Source of the DNA: Ophiura sarsii
Taxonomy: Eukaryota > Echinodermata > Ophiuroidea > Amphilepidida > Ophiuridae
Reading direction: 5' to 3'
Length of the DNA: 64,000 nt
Assembly (NCBI GenBank): GCA_035610835.1
Contig: CM069442.1
Coordinates: 27,915,798 to 27,979,797, forward strand
The stretch's first letter is position 1; the number at the start of each line of letters is the position of its first letter. This document shows positions 48,253-59,115 of this stretch, piece after piece. The notes under the pieces are model-generated. The model saw only the letters and a program-made list of their open reading frames with translations, was not told the DNA's origin and searched no databases. The position numbers and the translations under genes are program-made.

Positions 48253-48577
48253 TTTAAAGGTAGGTGTTCCGATTGCTGGCCAGATTTTCAACTTGATGTT
48301 TTCTATTCTTCATGAAAGGTCATCCTTAAAGTAGTCTCCCAAAGTTTGTGTCCAATAGTTCTTATTTTAGAAGCACAAGGTGACATGGATTTTGCCCATT
48401 GAGTAGTACACAAACTGGCCAGGTGGTTAACCATTTTGGCCAATAACTTCTAAACCGAACATATCAAGCATCAAACATTTTTACAGAAATAATGAGGAAA
48501 ATATGGGGTTTCTTCTGATATCAAAATATGTTGATGGGCAAAAAAAAGCTAAAGTGATCGGAACATTCACCTTTAAA
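48253..48577. repeat. MITE with TTTAAAGGTAGGTGTTCCGAT ends
   Basis: Left 48253-48273 is TTTAAAGGTAGGTGTTCCGA, then T. Right 48557-48577 is the inverted copy with two or three differences. Its right end was then included in the 368-bp duplication that follows. Confidence 0.75.
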
Positions 48578-49272
48578 GGACAAGTTGGTTAATTTATCAA
48601 CACACAAAATTGTCCAAATTTGGTAGATTATGAAATATTTAGCATGCACAAATAAGGCCTAAAAAAAAGAGAGGTTTGATTGGCCTAACCCGACCGACCC
48701 TAAATACATCGCCGACCCTGAATATTTTTTATTATTTTGAGGGAGAAAAAATAAATAAATAAACAAAATATTTTTAAAATTCTTTAAAAAAATAAAAAAA
48801 TAAAATAAAAATTGAACAAAGTATTAAAGTTTCTGACTGTTTGCTTTCATTTTCGGCTATTTTAAGTCCCCCATCGAGATGAAAAGTAGGTGATTTAAAA
48901 TAAAATTAAAAAAAAGCTAAAGTGATCGGAACATTCACCTTTAAAGGACAAGTTGGTTAATTTATCAACACACAAAATTGTCCAAATTTGGTAGATTATG
49001 AAATATTTAGCATGCACAAATAAGGCCTAAAAAAAAGAGAGGTTTGATTGGCCTAACCCGACCGACCCTAAATACATCGCCGACCCTGAATATTTTTTAT
49101 TATTTTGAGGGAGAAAAAATAAATAAATAAACAAAATATTTTTAAAATTCTTTAAAAAAATAAAAAAATAAAATAAAAATTGAACAAAGTATTAAAGTTT
49201 CTGACTGTTTGCTTTCATTTTCGGCTATTTTAAGTCCCCCATCGAGATGAAAAGTAGGTGATTTAAAATAAA
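48541..49272 (+). repeat. Recent 368-bp tandem duplication
   Basis: 'gctaaagtgatcggaacattcacc...' starts at 48548 and again at 48916. The two copies appear identical over about 360 bases, up to 'gtaggtgatttaaaataaa'. Each includes the right end of the preceding MITE and an AT-rich stretch with 'cctaacccgaccgacccta'. It may be a very recent duplication or an assembly artefact. Confidence 0.9.
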
Positions 49273-50008
49273 TAAATAATAATAATAATTTTTAAAAATC
49301 CCGACCGACCTACCCTATTTGTTTTTGTCATGTTAGGCCAATCAAACTCTTTTTTTTTTAGGCCTAATTGGTGTTGCAGTAGATTTGACCTGTTTTCACA
49401 AGTCCGTAACTTCTGTAGGGTACCTGCAGGTAGCTATACTTCGTTTACCTCCCTCTATTTAGAGACATCATTGCGTATTCTGATTCTAGTGATCATGGTG
49501 TCATCAGCTCTTTTTCCCCGGTCATGCATATACCCTGACATGTCCAACATGTCCAATGATAAATGCTGGCGATGGATTGTATCTATTGCCACAGTACGCA
49601 CTAATATCTTTACACAAAGCAAAGTGAATAGACTATAGACGTACATTTGACACACATGGAAGAATCATCGTTCACCGATTGTGTCCTAGTTTTAGTTACG
49701 TGACCTGGGTATGCTAGTAGGGTAGATTCTCGTGTCAAGTCAGCTATTCTGTTTGTCTTGAGTTACCGGATGACAACCTCGGTCGCAATCTTATAATATT
49801 TGGATGTTCGTATTAGTTTACATGGAATTATGAGATTCAAATAGACAATTCTAAATGTCATGCCATGATAAAACCAAATCCTGTCAGTCTAAAATTGTTG
49901 AAGCTGTAGAGTCAACTCCAGTGTCGGTAATAAATCTTGAAGTTTTTCAACGGGTAGAGTGCCGCAAATGTGTCTTAAAAAGGCAGATTTCACTGTTACC
50001 ACCAAAAA
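49273..50008. other. Intron, no recognised gene
   Basis: Begins with another 'cccgaccgacctacccta' phrase. A 102-codon plus-strand frame (49330-49638) has no recognised domain or splice context. Confidence 0.4.
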
Positions 50009-50195
50009 GCACCCTAAATAAGTAATTGCATTAATGTTAATAATCACCCCTAAACAAGTATGGAGAGTATTTTGCATACCCTAAGCAAGTAATATCAGTA
50101 TTTCCAATACCCTAAACAAGTAGAGAAAATATTCTGAAACCCTAAACAAGTAGTCAAAATAGTGTGATTGGGAGTGCGATACCCCAAAGTAAGTT
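50009..50195 (+). repeat. ~31-bp minisatellite with CCCTAAACAAGTA
   Basis: Six units: 'caccctaaataagta', 'cccctaaacaagta', 'ccctaagcaagta', 'ccctaaacaagta' (twice) and 'ccccaaagtaagt', separated by AT-rich spacers with 'atatt'. Spacing is about 30-42 bases. Confidence 0.8.
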
Positions 50196-50679
50196 ATTCG
50201 TATAGTAGTATGAAACAAAGATGTGCTGATCTAGATCCCTGTGATGGATTGAAATTGAGAAATATGTCCTTCATAATAAAAAAAAGAAGTGAAATTGTCC
50301 ATGGATGTTGTTATACATGTATAACGGTGTAAATTTGCTGCTTATTTTTGGACACATTTTTCCATTACTTAGTTTGTCCTCTCAGCACATCTCCTCGGAG
50401 GAGTAGTGGAAGGGAGGATTACAAAAAATTGCTTTGAATGACTGACAAATAGTGTCAAGTTTATTTTTTATGAAAAAATGGCAAAATAAAATTGAAATTG
50501 TCACAAATCTGAACAAAAACAACATTTTGAATTCATAATTGAGTATTTAATTCCAACAAAACAATCTGTTTGCAACTTTCAAATATTGGGAGCAATGGGT
50601 GGAGGACTACTGCACAGCTTTTGTGATAAATGAATTACGGATGGCCAAATCTGGATACATAGGATCTAACACTTCCATA

Positions 50680-51560
50680 CAACTGAATCTGTCCAGCCTC
50701 CCTCTGGCATATTGACCAGGAAATGAGGGTTAATGTTACAGGTGATAGAATTGAAGGTGACCGCCTGATTGCCACGAAAACTCAATTGAAGCAGGTCTGA
50801 TTGTCACATCATATAGATGTTTAACAAAAAGTGAAATGTCTGACTCTAGTATTATATGGTCTGTCCAGCATCCTCTGGCAAGCTGACCAGAAAGTAAAGG
50901 TTAATGTTACCAACAGTGGCAAACGTCTGCCTGATTGTCACTCCACAAGAACTCAATTGAAGCAGGTCTGATTGTCACATCATATAGATGTTTAACAAAA
51001 AGTGAAATGTCTGACTCTAGTATTATATGGTCTGTCCAGCATCCTCTGGCAAGCTGACCAGAAAGTAAAGGTTAATGTTACCAACAGTGGCAAACGTTCT
51101 GCCTGATTGTCACTCCACGAGAACTCAATTGAAGCAGGTCTGATTGTCACATCATATAGATGTTTAACAAAAAGTGAAAATGTCTGACTCTAGTATTACA
51201 TGGTCTGTCCAGCATCCTCTGGCAAGCTGACCAGAAAGTAAAGGTTAATGTTACCAGCGGTGGCAAACGTTCTGACTGATAGCCTCAAGAAGTCATTTTG
51301 AAGCAGGTCTTACTGTCACATAATATAGATGTTTAACAAAAAGTGAAAGGTTTCACCCCACTTAAATAGGGCATGGCCATCACCCTATGGCTAACTAGCC
51401 AGGAAGTACAGGTTAATTTTGCAAGGGGTAGCATTCATTCTATCCACAAGAATTCAATTGAAGCAGGTTTTATTGTCACATTAGCCGCGTAACATGAGGT
51501 GAAAAGGTTGAATCGTCCTGCGGGGCTGAGGTCCAGTTCTTTGGCTAACTGAGAATTTGA
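50680..51560 (+). repeat. 171-172-bp satellite, five to six units
   Basis: 'ctgtccagc(a)tcctctggcaagctgaccag' starts at 50689, 50861, 51032 and 51204, with a diverged unit near 51375 and a remnant near 51530. Units also share 'actcaattgaagcaggtctgattgtcacatcatatagatgtttaacaaaaagtgaaa'. The three central units are nearly identical and the outer ones diverged, the usual pattern of unequal exchange. Confidence 0.9.
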
Positions 51561-51994
51561 ATGATCATGCGCATGGCATGTTTTATTGTGGATGACTTGT
51601 GCTGTTTATTGCTGTCACGATGGCTCTATGGAAAGGATGGGTCATAAGTTAGTGTATGTGGGCAAGATATCTTGCTTCGATGACTATGCAATTAATGGTG
51701 ATCCATGACATTGACCTTATTTTTATTAAAAATTGCATTATGTGTTGATCATCTGCAGTATTCCATAGGGGTCATGTCATTATAGCATGGCCCAAGCATT
51801 TTTCCTTGAGTCTGATCCCTTCAGGACCCAAGCGTATGTCTGTATTGACCTACATTTACCATGTAAACAAACAAACAAGCAATACTTCAATGGAACTCAA
51901 TTTAAACCACTCTTGTCACCATAAGCCTAATCCATTTGGGGGGTTTGTATCAAAAAAGTTAACAGGGGAAAAGATGGGACAAATATTGACACAA

Positions 51995-52170
51995 AAAATG
52001 GTGTGTGCCACCCCGGGGATCGAACCTGGGTCTGCGCAGCCAGAGTCCAGGTGATCGTGCATCACGCTACTAGGGTTGCGCACCCAAAAATAACTCTTTG
52101 GAGCCTATATTTGCGTGATCGCGCAATGAGAATGGGAGCTACCAGTCGCGCTTGTGTTGGATTTAGCAAT
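51995..52170 (-). repeat. tRNA-derived SINE (family S)
   Basis: On the minus strand, about 52084-52008 reads GTAGCGTGATGCACGATCAC, CTGGACTCTGGCTGCGCAGA, then GGTTCGATCCC, an exact B box. The 'ggactctgg' loop is reminiscent of tRNA-Gln, but the pairing is degenerate. The downstream part 'gagcctatatttgcgtg ... cttgtgttggattta' matches the fragment at 18645-18745, showing a repeated family. Confidence 0.7.
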
Positions 52171-52193
52171 CGTAATATACAGTATATCGTTGC

Positions 52194-52427
52194 TGTTCTG
52201 TCAAAATCTCCATCTGGTCCTTCAGCATGTATAAAGTAATACTTCCTATGGGCAATCTGCTCTAAACATGTTCAAGGGCTAAAACACATCTAGCAAAACC
52301 TTTTAAAGTTCATTTATGAACATGTATTAAAGCAACACTTCTTATGCATAACTGTCGGGCAATTTTACTTTATACTTGCTGAAGGGCCGTAAAAACATAC
52401 CAGATTTTGACAGAACAGCGACAATAT
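52194..52427. repeat. Foldback MITE, family A (copy 4)
   Basis: ATATCGTTGCTGTTCTGTCA to GACAGAACAGCGACAATAT. The inner order is reversed relative to copy 3 ('ctgctctaaacatgttcaagggc', then 'acttgctgaagggcc'). It abuts the SINE at 51995-52170. Confidence 0.85.
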
Positions 52428-52514
52428 TGACATTAAAACAGCTTTTTAGTTGAACTAAATTTTAGGGGTATTCCGGTGCCCTATCCCCATTTGTATCATG
52501 AACCCTGACAGACA

Positions 52515-52724
52515 CTATTATTAAATCAGTTCCAAATTGGCGAGAAATATTCGTTTTTATCTCTCCGCACACAAAATTAAACCAAGCATACTTCCGCGAT
52601 TATGGCCGCACACACACGGTTTTGATGCACAATGCGCTTGTTGCCTTCATGCGCGCCCGTATCCTTCTGTAATCATTCGCTACTGTAAAGAGGCCTCGCC
52701 AATTTGGAACTGATCAATCTATAG
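52515..52724. repeat. CTATAG-ended MITE, family B (copy 5)
   Basis: 'ctattattaaatcagttccaaattggcgagaaatattcg' to 'gcctcgccaatttggaactgatcaatctatag', with 'cgcgattatggccgcacacacacggtttt' and 'acaatgcgcttgttgcc' inside. Confidence 0.85.
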
Positions 52725-53572
52725 ACTAAGGCCTCTTGTCTGTCGATATCCTGCATTAGTCTATGCCAGACACATTGGATGAGCAGTGAATTAAGTGGGA
52801 TTAAAAAAGTATGCCAGGAAATTCAGTAGAGAATCACTCACTAATTAGTAACTGGAGGCCTGTCCTTCATATTATAGATTTGTCCTACGGATGAAGTTCC
52901 TTTAATACTTGTTATAGGTTGAGTACTACTCGTTGATATATTTCTCGCAGAAGTTAAGAAAATATATCTTTTTGGAATTATTATAGTGCAGGGGTATAAC
53001 CAAGGATGTTATCATGACCTCTTCATTCGTAGTGATTGGTCATGTAAACCCGCATGGTTGATCAATAACAGAAGATAATTGTAGATAGCCAGCATGTGAT
53101 ATCCAGCGTCTATGTCTATTGATTCAGGCATGCAACTTTTTAGCAGATTGGTTGATTTCAGTGGATTTGAGACATCACATTTTCATTCATTGATTTTCAG
53201 TCCATTTATGGTTGTTTCAGACAATGTTAGGCTGGGTTTTCATATTTTATGCTCTTCCTCTTGGTTAGATTTTAAATATTCTCATGCCTGTGATTGCATC
53301 ATTGTATAGGGTTTAAATATGGATCAATGACATTGATTCCATAAAATTATTTATATTTCTCTGATTGACATGATGAAATTCAATAAGTCTTGATGCTTTA
53401 AATTAGTCAATCACTTACATATTATTGGTAGATGAGATATTGATGCATGACTGACTATTCATGTATTGGTTTTGAGAAGAAGATTGTTTGTATTTAAGAT
53501 TTTTAAGTAAGATTTATGTTTTCGATATATTTTTAATCCCTCAAGATCCTTTCTGTATTTTTGATTTTTCAG
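52725..53572. other. Intron leading to the Sec7 exon
   Basis: No repeat family or coding exon recognised. Ends with 'tttctgtatttttgatttttcag', a strong acceptor at 53571-53572. Confidence 0.5.
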
Positions 53573-53825
53573 AAATGACTTCAGCAAATTGGTAGCCGAA
53601 GAATACTTAGGATATTTTAGTTTCCATGGGCTTCGCGTTGACCAGGGTCTGCGCAAATTCCTGTCCAGTGTTGCTGTGAGTGGCGAGAGCCAAGAGAGAG
53701 AACGTGTGCTGGCGCACTTCTCGCGTAGATTTCATCAGAGCAATCCCGAAACGTATAGGTCTGATGATGCTGTTCAGATCCTGACGTGCGCTATAATGCT
53801 GCTCAATACAGATCTACATGGACAG
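53573..53825 (+). CDS. EFA6: EFA6/PSD-like ARF GEF, Sec7 catalytic exon
   Basis: A 253-bp exon with acceptor 'gatttttcag|aaatg' and donor 'gacag|gtaagt'. It enters in phase 2, matching 42286, and leaves in phase 0. The 84 residues carry both hallmark parts of Sec7: the segment [10 protein letters not shown], whose Glu is the catalytic 'glutamic finger' of ARF exchange factors, and MLLNTDLHG, which lines the ARF-binding groove. The lead [15 protein letters not shown] and the [14 protein letters not shown] segment are typical of EFA6/PSD rather than cytohesin or GBF. Sec7 here is about half complete; the last helices, the PH domain and the coiled coil must lie after 64000. The product would load GTP on ARF6 at the plasma membrane (family knowledge). 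Confidence 0.95.
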
Positions 53826-53835
53826 GTAAGTTAAC

Positions 53836-54455
53836 ATAACATAACAATTAATATTTATAAGGCGCTATTCCATCTAGATCATAGCGCATTCGTCACAGGA
53901 TTCAAATTAGCATGGGAAAAGGTCTTAAGATTACCACGAAACTGAGAGATGTTGGCAGTTTCTCTTATAGTACGAGGGAGATAGCTCCATGACTGCTGAC
54001 CAGCTACACTGAAAGATTTCTGTTGACCCAAGACTTTGTTTGTTCTAGGAACATTCAGGCGGGTTATGACATGAGCAGAGCGAAGAGTTCTTTGAGGGAC
54101 ATATGGTGACAATAACTTTGATAAATAAGCAGGTGCAGTATTGTTCAAGCATTTGAAGACAAAAAGGATGAGTTTAAAATGAATCCGTTCCTTTATGGGT
54201 AGCCAGTGGATTTCTTTAAGCATTGGGGTAATATGATCTCTTCTGGATATGGAACATATCAACCGAGCAGCATTGTTCTGCAATCTTTGCACTCTGTCCA
54301 ATTCATGTTCTATAGTACCAACCAAGAAGAAGCATATTTCCATAGTTGAGATGAGAGATAACTAAAGCCCTGACAACATGTTGGAGAGTGTCTTTATCAA
54401 AGTATCCCTTTATTCTTCGGATGTTTTTCAACTGTGTTGTCTTGTCTTGTCTCTT
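53836..54455 (-). pseudogene. LINE reverse-transcriptase C-terminus, frameshifted fragment
   Basis: The minus-strand frame 54343-53879 (154 codons) has the classic end of a non-LTR retrotransposon ORF2: LQNNAARLICSISRRDHITP, then HWLPIKERIHFK, then PYVPQRTLRSA and a WSYLPRTIRE motif. Upstream, another frame (about 54440-54335) supplies DTLQHVVRALVISHLNYGN, so a frameshift lies near 54310-54340. The 3' tail ends in a TGTTA-type microsatellite (53831-53846), as in CR1/L2-like lineages. Truncated at the 5' end and inactive. It begins about 10 bases after the Sec7 exon's splice donor. Confidence 0.85.
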
Positions 54456-54655
54456 TTTGTCTTGGCTCTGGCTCACCTTGATTTAGTCCGTATTCTCATG
54501 GTGAGGCTGATTTCACACAATATCCCAAAAGTGGAAATCCTGCTAGGAAAGTAAGTGTATATAAAGGGTTCAAAAGTAATTCCTTCTAAAATTAGATCAT
54601 GTTTGTTTGCATTGCTCCGCACACAGTAAGACATGGTTTCAAAACAAAAGAATGT

Positions 54656-55140
54656 GGCCCGTATTCTTGTACATATTTTAATATGGTTTTAGGCTAATCA
54701 CGCAGTTAACTTTGACTTTAAACACATCGTTTAACTAAACGCAATTCCTGAAAATTTGTTTAACTTCAACACGCGTCTAACTCACTGAAAAGTGTCAACT
54801 TTAAACATGGGTAGTTTAATGCGCGCTAAACTAAACTATGCACCAACTGTGCCTTGCATGTTGATTCAACCGTGCCCGGTGCAAGCTGACGCGCAGATCT
54901 TGTAGTCTTACAAAATACATGTACATTTGGTCGATATCTATTGTAACCCTGGGCCACACTAAATTGAATACCTGTATACAGTGAATGCGCGACAACTCTG
55001 GGGACGAGATTCGCAGAGTGTAAAATCGGGATTTGTTAAACACATCGTTTAAAAAAGATAAACTCGTGTTTAATTTAGGCACGAGTTTAGTTAGTCTGGG
55101 TTTTAAGCAAACCTTGCGTTTAGTACGAGAATACAGCCCT
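54656..55140. repeat. MITE with GGCCCGTATTCTTGTAC ends
   Basis: Left GGCCCGTATTCTTGTAC; right is the complement of GTACGAGAATACAGCCC. The interior has several 'aaacacatcgttta', 'gtttaac' and 'acgagttta' words in both directions. The overlapping 113-codon minus-strand frame is not recognised. Confidence 0.7.
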
Positions 55141-56192
55141 ATATGTCTATCCTTTGTGTAGTTATATCTCAATTTTTTTTTTACTTGATCGCATCACCTA
55201 TTATTTTCAGATTTCTGAGTACATTAATTGTTTCAGTGTTACCCACCTTTTATACTCGGATCTTCTACAAGTGCTTTTGGAAATTAGGTTACAAAATTAC
55301 CCCTGTTTTACAGGACAACGTTTATCCAATAAAACCATGACAGAAGCCTACTTCAGTTGCACAAACTGAAGGAGACATCTTAACCAAAGTCTCATAGAAA
55401 TGTTTGTCCTGTGTATTAAAAATAGAGCTATACCAGAGCATACTAAAAGGTCAGACAGACTCCTTCAGAAAGAATGTGATAATCCAGAATTTGTTACAGA
55501 ATCTGTACCCCCCCCCCCCCCTAATAAAATTAGATCATGTAAGTTTGCATAACGCATAGTTAGACGTTTTGAGAAAACTATAAATGGGACATTGTTGACT
55601 TTAGACTAATTTTCCTTGAATGCATCACATGTATTTGAGCATGTTGGTGAAGGGGAAGTGTATTAGATGTTTACCGATTTATCCAGGTAGTATATTTTGC
55701 ACAGTCACAGTCTATTTCTATGTGCAACTCGTTTTTACACCAATTTATAATGACGGATGTATCACGTAGGAAATTTACAACTAAATAAAAATAGACGTCT
55801 GTGCACTCAGAATGCACCCAAGTTAGATACAGGATGAAGAATGCATGGTTAGTGTATTTTCTTGCTATGTTGTATTACACAGCAAACTTTATTTGAAATG
55901 TGTGATTTTAAAATGACAAATTGTCCTAAAGAAGCCACCGTACCCCATTTTAAAAATGTAATACTCCAGGGCTTTTAAATTAGTAATGCTCCAGGATGTT
56001 TATTGCATAGAAAATGGTCAATGTGTGTTGTCAATCGAGAAATAATTGAATTATGACACGATTACATTTTAAAGTTTCTATTCATTTTATTGGTTACTTC
56101 TAAACTGCAATCCCCACCATAATTAGTTACAACATTATGTAATTGCCCGAAGTTACTGCTACCACCAGGCATGGTTGAGTTCTCCCAGCATC
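55141..56192. other. Intron, no recognised gene
   Basis: AT-rich. Contains a C run at about 55508-55521. No coding exon recognised. Confidence 0.45.
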
Positions 56193-56455
56193 ATATCGTC
56201 ACTGTTCTGTCAAAACCTTGTATCTCCATCTGGCCCTTCAGCATATATAAAGTAATACTTCCTATGTATAACCTGTGGAAAGTCTGCTCTAAACATGTTC
56301 AATGGCCAAAAACACATCTATCAACGCCTTGTTGTGCTCTTGCGCCTGAACATGTATAAAGCAACACTTCATATGTATAACCATTGGGCAGTTTTATTTT
56401 ATACATGTTGAAGGGTCGGAAAACATATAAGGTTTTGACAGAACAGCGACGATAT
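56193..56455. repeat. Foldback MITE, family A (copy 5)
   Basis: ATATCGTCACTGTTCTGTCA to GACAGAACAGCGACGATAT, with 'ctggcccttcagcatatataaagtaatacttcc' and 'ctgctctaaacatgttcaatggcc' inside. Confidence 0.85.
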
Positions 56456-56974
56456 ACAAAAATCATGTTGCATATTTTATGTGGTGACTTCAAATAATGA
56501 CAGAAGTATTCGCTCTCTTGTATATTTTGTTTTGAAGGGGGAAATTTCTTCCTATATAAATGCAACAGTAGCTATTAGATATTAGAAGACTATTTACCAC
56601 CCCTTCCTATCCTCGTCAAATTGATGATCAACAGATAGATATTAATTTGGCACCAGCTCAGCATGAACTTCAGTTGACAGCATTTGAAGTGAATCGTAAT
56701 AGCCGTAGCCAAAAATGCCACAACCCTGACGAGTGCGTGTGATTCACCTCTTTGCAGGTAATGACACGTAGCTTGTGATGAACCACAAGTTGATTGTGTA
56801 TGACAACTGTTAATATGCCGACCTTAATAGTTTGCGGGATGCGCTATTTTTGATCGAAGCGCTGCTTGTTTATTATTGGTATGAAGGTTGATGCTGTAAC
56901 ATACGGTTGGCTCAGTTGCACAAATTAATTTGGTGAACGGTTTCCTCAAAACCTTGATGATATAAGGCCTGTTC

Positions 56975-57385
56975 AGACAGATACTAGTCTCGAGACTAGT
57001 TAGTCTCGAGCTTAAAAAAATGATACTGCTAATCCAGAGTGCCTGTCCAGAATCTTAGCCTCGAGTCTAGCGATACCACTGCGAAAGCTTCAAGACTAAC
57101 TCAAGGTCCAGCGATTCTCCGATTGCGGGAAGTGATGCGTTGACCATCTGTTAATCTCACTCGCGGTTTACATAGTTGAAGGCTTCACCTGGCAGACACG
57201 CTCTCGGCTAACTCTCGGTTAGTGCTTTAGGACTAGTTAACCACTAGATCTTTTAGGGTTAAAATTCCAGCGTTAGACACGTGGTTAGTTAACCATGACA
57301 CGATTCACATGGCTGTTAACCAAGAGTTTAATCTCAAGATTAGTGAATTTGACGGTAGTCTCTAGCGCCCCTGTCTGAACACTCC
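56975..57385. repeat. TIR element with TGTTCAGACAG ends
   Basis: 'ggcctgttcagacagatactagtctcgagacta' at left, and the complement of 'gtagtctctagcgcccctgtctgaacactcc' at right. The interior is rich in 'tagtctcgag', 'gttaacca' and 'ctagtta' words in both orientations. About 411 bp, non-coding. Confidence 0.7.
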
Positions 57386-58049
57386 TCAAGCTGTTTAGAA
57401 TTTGCATTCTTTCATAGACTAATTCCCGATTTATAAGAAAACTATACGGCTTCATGACAACATTGAGTTTGGTTTGGTTTGGTGATTTGACTCTGATTCA
57501 GAGTCCTATTTGCATGTATTTAAATACACCGGTACCCTAGATATAATATTTGTATATTAATGCCCAGGGGAGGGAAGAGAGTACTTAAGTTTATAGAAAA
57601 AACAGTATGCAAGATTCTTAAAACGTACATTTTTACCCCTTCTGCTACACATGTACTGCAACAATTATTTAATGATTCAAGCATAACAAGATGGCTCTCC
57701 TCTTAAAACCCTAGTTTCCTCAAAATTTCAAGAAAATAGGAAAGTTTTACTATAACCATTGAAAGATGATCTCTCAGTTCCCCTTCAGAAAGCCCTCAGC
57801 TCACACAAGCCACTTCAGTTCCAAGGTTCATGTTTTGGCTCTCTGTCCCGCTTCCCCACTTGCCCCTTCCCCAACTTTCCTGGGGCTATGGCATTACTGG
57901 CAATTACAATCCGTGCTAAGCCCTGGATTTTATCCATCAGACCCATTAAGGGTTCCCCCATCTTACTGTCTACACTGTAAACAACAACTAATCATTTAGT
58001 CTGCAGTCGCAACTAGTAGCTGGCTACACCCTCATTTCATCCGGTCATA
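57386..58049. other. Intron, no recognised gene
   Basis: Two overlapping frames (57759-57999) of 73-77 codons have no recognised domain or splice context. Confidence 0.4.
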
Positions 58050-58302
58050 TTAAAGGGGCACCAAGAGATTGCCGTGAAAAATGAAATAAGGAAAAATAGA
58101 TCAGGTATGTAGTAACCCTGAAGTTTAATAATTTATGCTAGGGAAAAGCATTGAATGACAGGCGTTAAGATGAAATTTGGTTGAAGCGATTTATGCGTTG
58201 AGTGGTGCTGATAATTTCGATGATCAAATTGTGAAATTTTACATGATGGAGGGTGAATTATGGACAGTGAATTAAGGCAAACGGTTTCAGATGGTATTTT
58301 GA
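58050..58302 (+). repeat. TTAAAGGGGCA-ended MITE, family E (copy 2, right end lost)
   Basis: TTAAAGGGGCACCAAGAGAT, then 'gaatgacaggcgttaagatgaaatttggttgaagcgatttatg', 'gtggtgctgataatttcgatg' and 'gaattaaggcaaacggtttcagatggta'. The right-hand 60-70 bases are absent. Confidence 0.75.
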
Positions 58303-59035
58303 CAATTTGGGTAAAATGAAAATCTTTAATTAAAAAAAATTGCGACCCTAATTTTTTAGATTTTTGGGTCGTTCGGTCACTGAGGGCAACACAACAATTA
58401 TTGTTTGTGCCTAATGGTTGCGCCTAAATGTTATCACCAAAATAGATTTCACAACAGGTGTTACATGAAGAAATGTAAAATCTTAAATTCAACAAATGCA
58501 AAATTGTTTAAATTCAGGTCAAATGCAAACAATTATATGCTTGAAAATTTAACCGGTAGAAACTTATAAGCCCTTTTACAGTAAAGGAAATGCTACCCGA
58601 TCTCGGCAAAATTTCCCCCAATCCTTTCAGGTAATGCAGGTTTCCCCTATGGGGCTATGCCTGTCATCCCTATCTTCCCCCTTACCCACATAGCTGTACA
58701 AGCTAGTGACAGCGACCTTTTATACAAGAGGTGTTGAGCTCACAAACAGACTTTATTATAAGGCCCTGGGTTTATATCATGGCTGGATTTGATTGCTGGT
58801 ATCTAATATGCGGGCTAGTTGTCAACAGTCAGATATAGATCATAAGGGCACATAATTGTTTTTCTGCTCGCCACATTTGAAAATTCACAGTCTTTGACTT
58901 ATATGCCGGGTATTCAAACCAGAACGCAGACGTTCTGCTCACAACATAACATTTGGAATTTATTCTATGTAGTATTAGACTTCTGTGCACATGTTTGAAC
59001 CATAACACTATATAGGGTTTGTTCTACTTACAACA
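58303..59035. other. Intron, mixed repeats
   Basis: Holds a GTCGG-type phrase near 58340-58420 ('gggcaacacaacaattattg', also at 45301). The 'gtattcaaaccagaacg' near 58910 and 'gtttgaaccataac' near 58992 are weak B-box-like words beside the segment that follows. Confidence 0.4.
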
Positions 59036-59115
59036 TTTGGAATAAAGACTGCTGCATGGGATTTGAACCCACCTCTACTGCTGTAACACCGGACGGTATA
59101 CTTCAGGTTCTGACC
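59036..59115 (-). repeat. tRNA-like segment, probably SINE-derived
   Basis: The minus strand reads 'ggtgttacagcagtagaggtgggttcaaatcccatgcagcagtc'. GGTTCAAATCC is an exact B box within a five-base T-stem-like setting. An A box and full cloverleaf are not convincing, so I do not call a tRNA gene. Confidence 0.45.

Noticed and set aside
50680..51560. Possible centromeric array
   Set aside because: The length of 171 bp is suggestive, but only five or six units are present inside an intron of a gene.
59036..59115. Functional tRNA gene
   Set aside because: Only the B box and a T-arm-like setting are clear. No full cloverleaf could be drawn.
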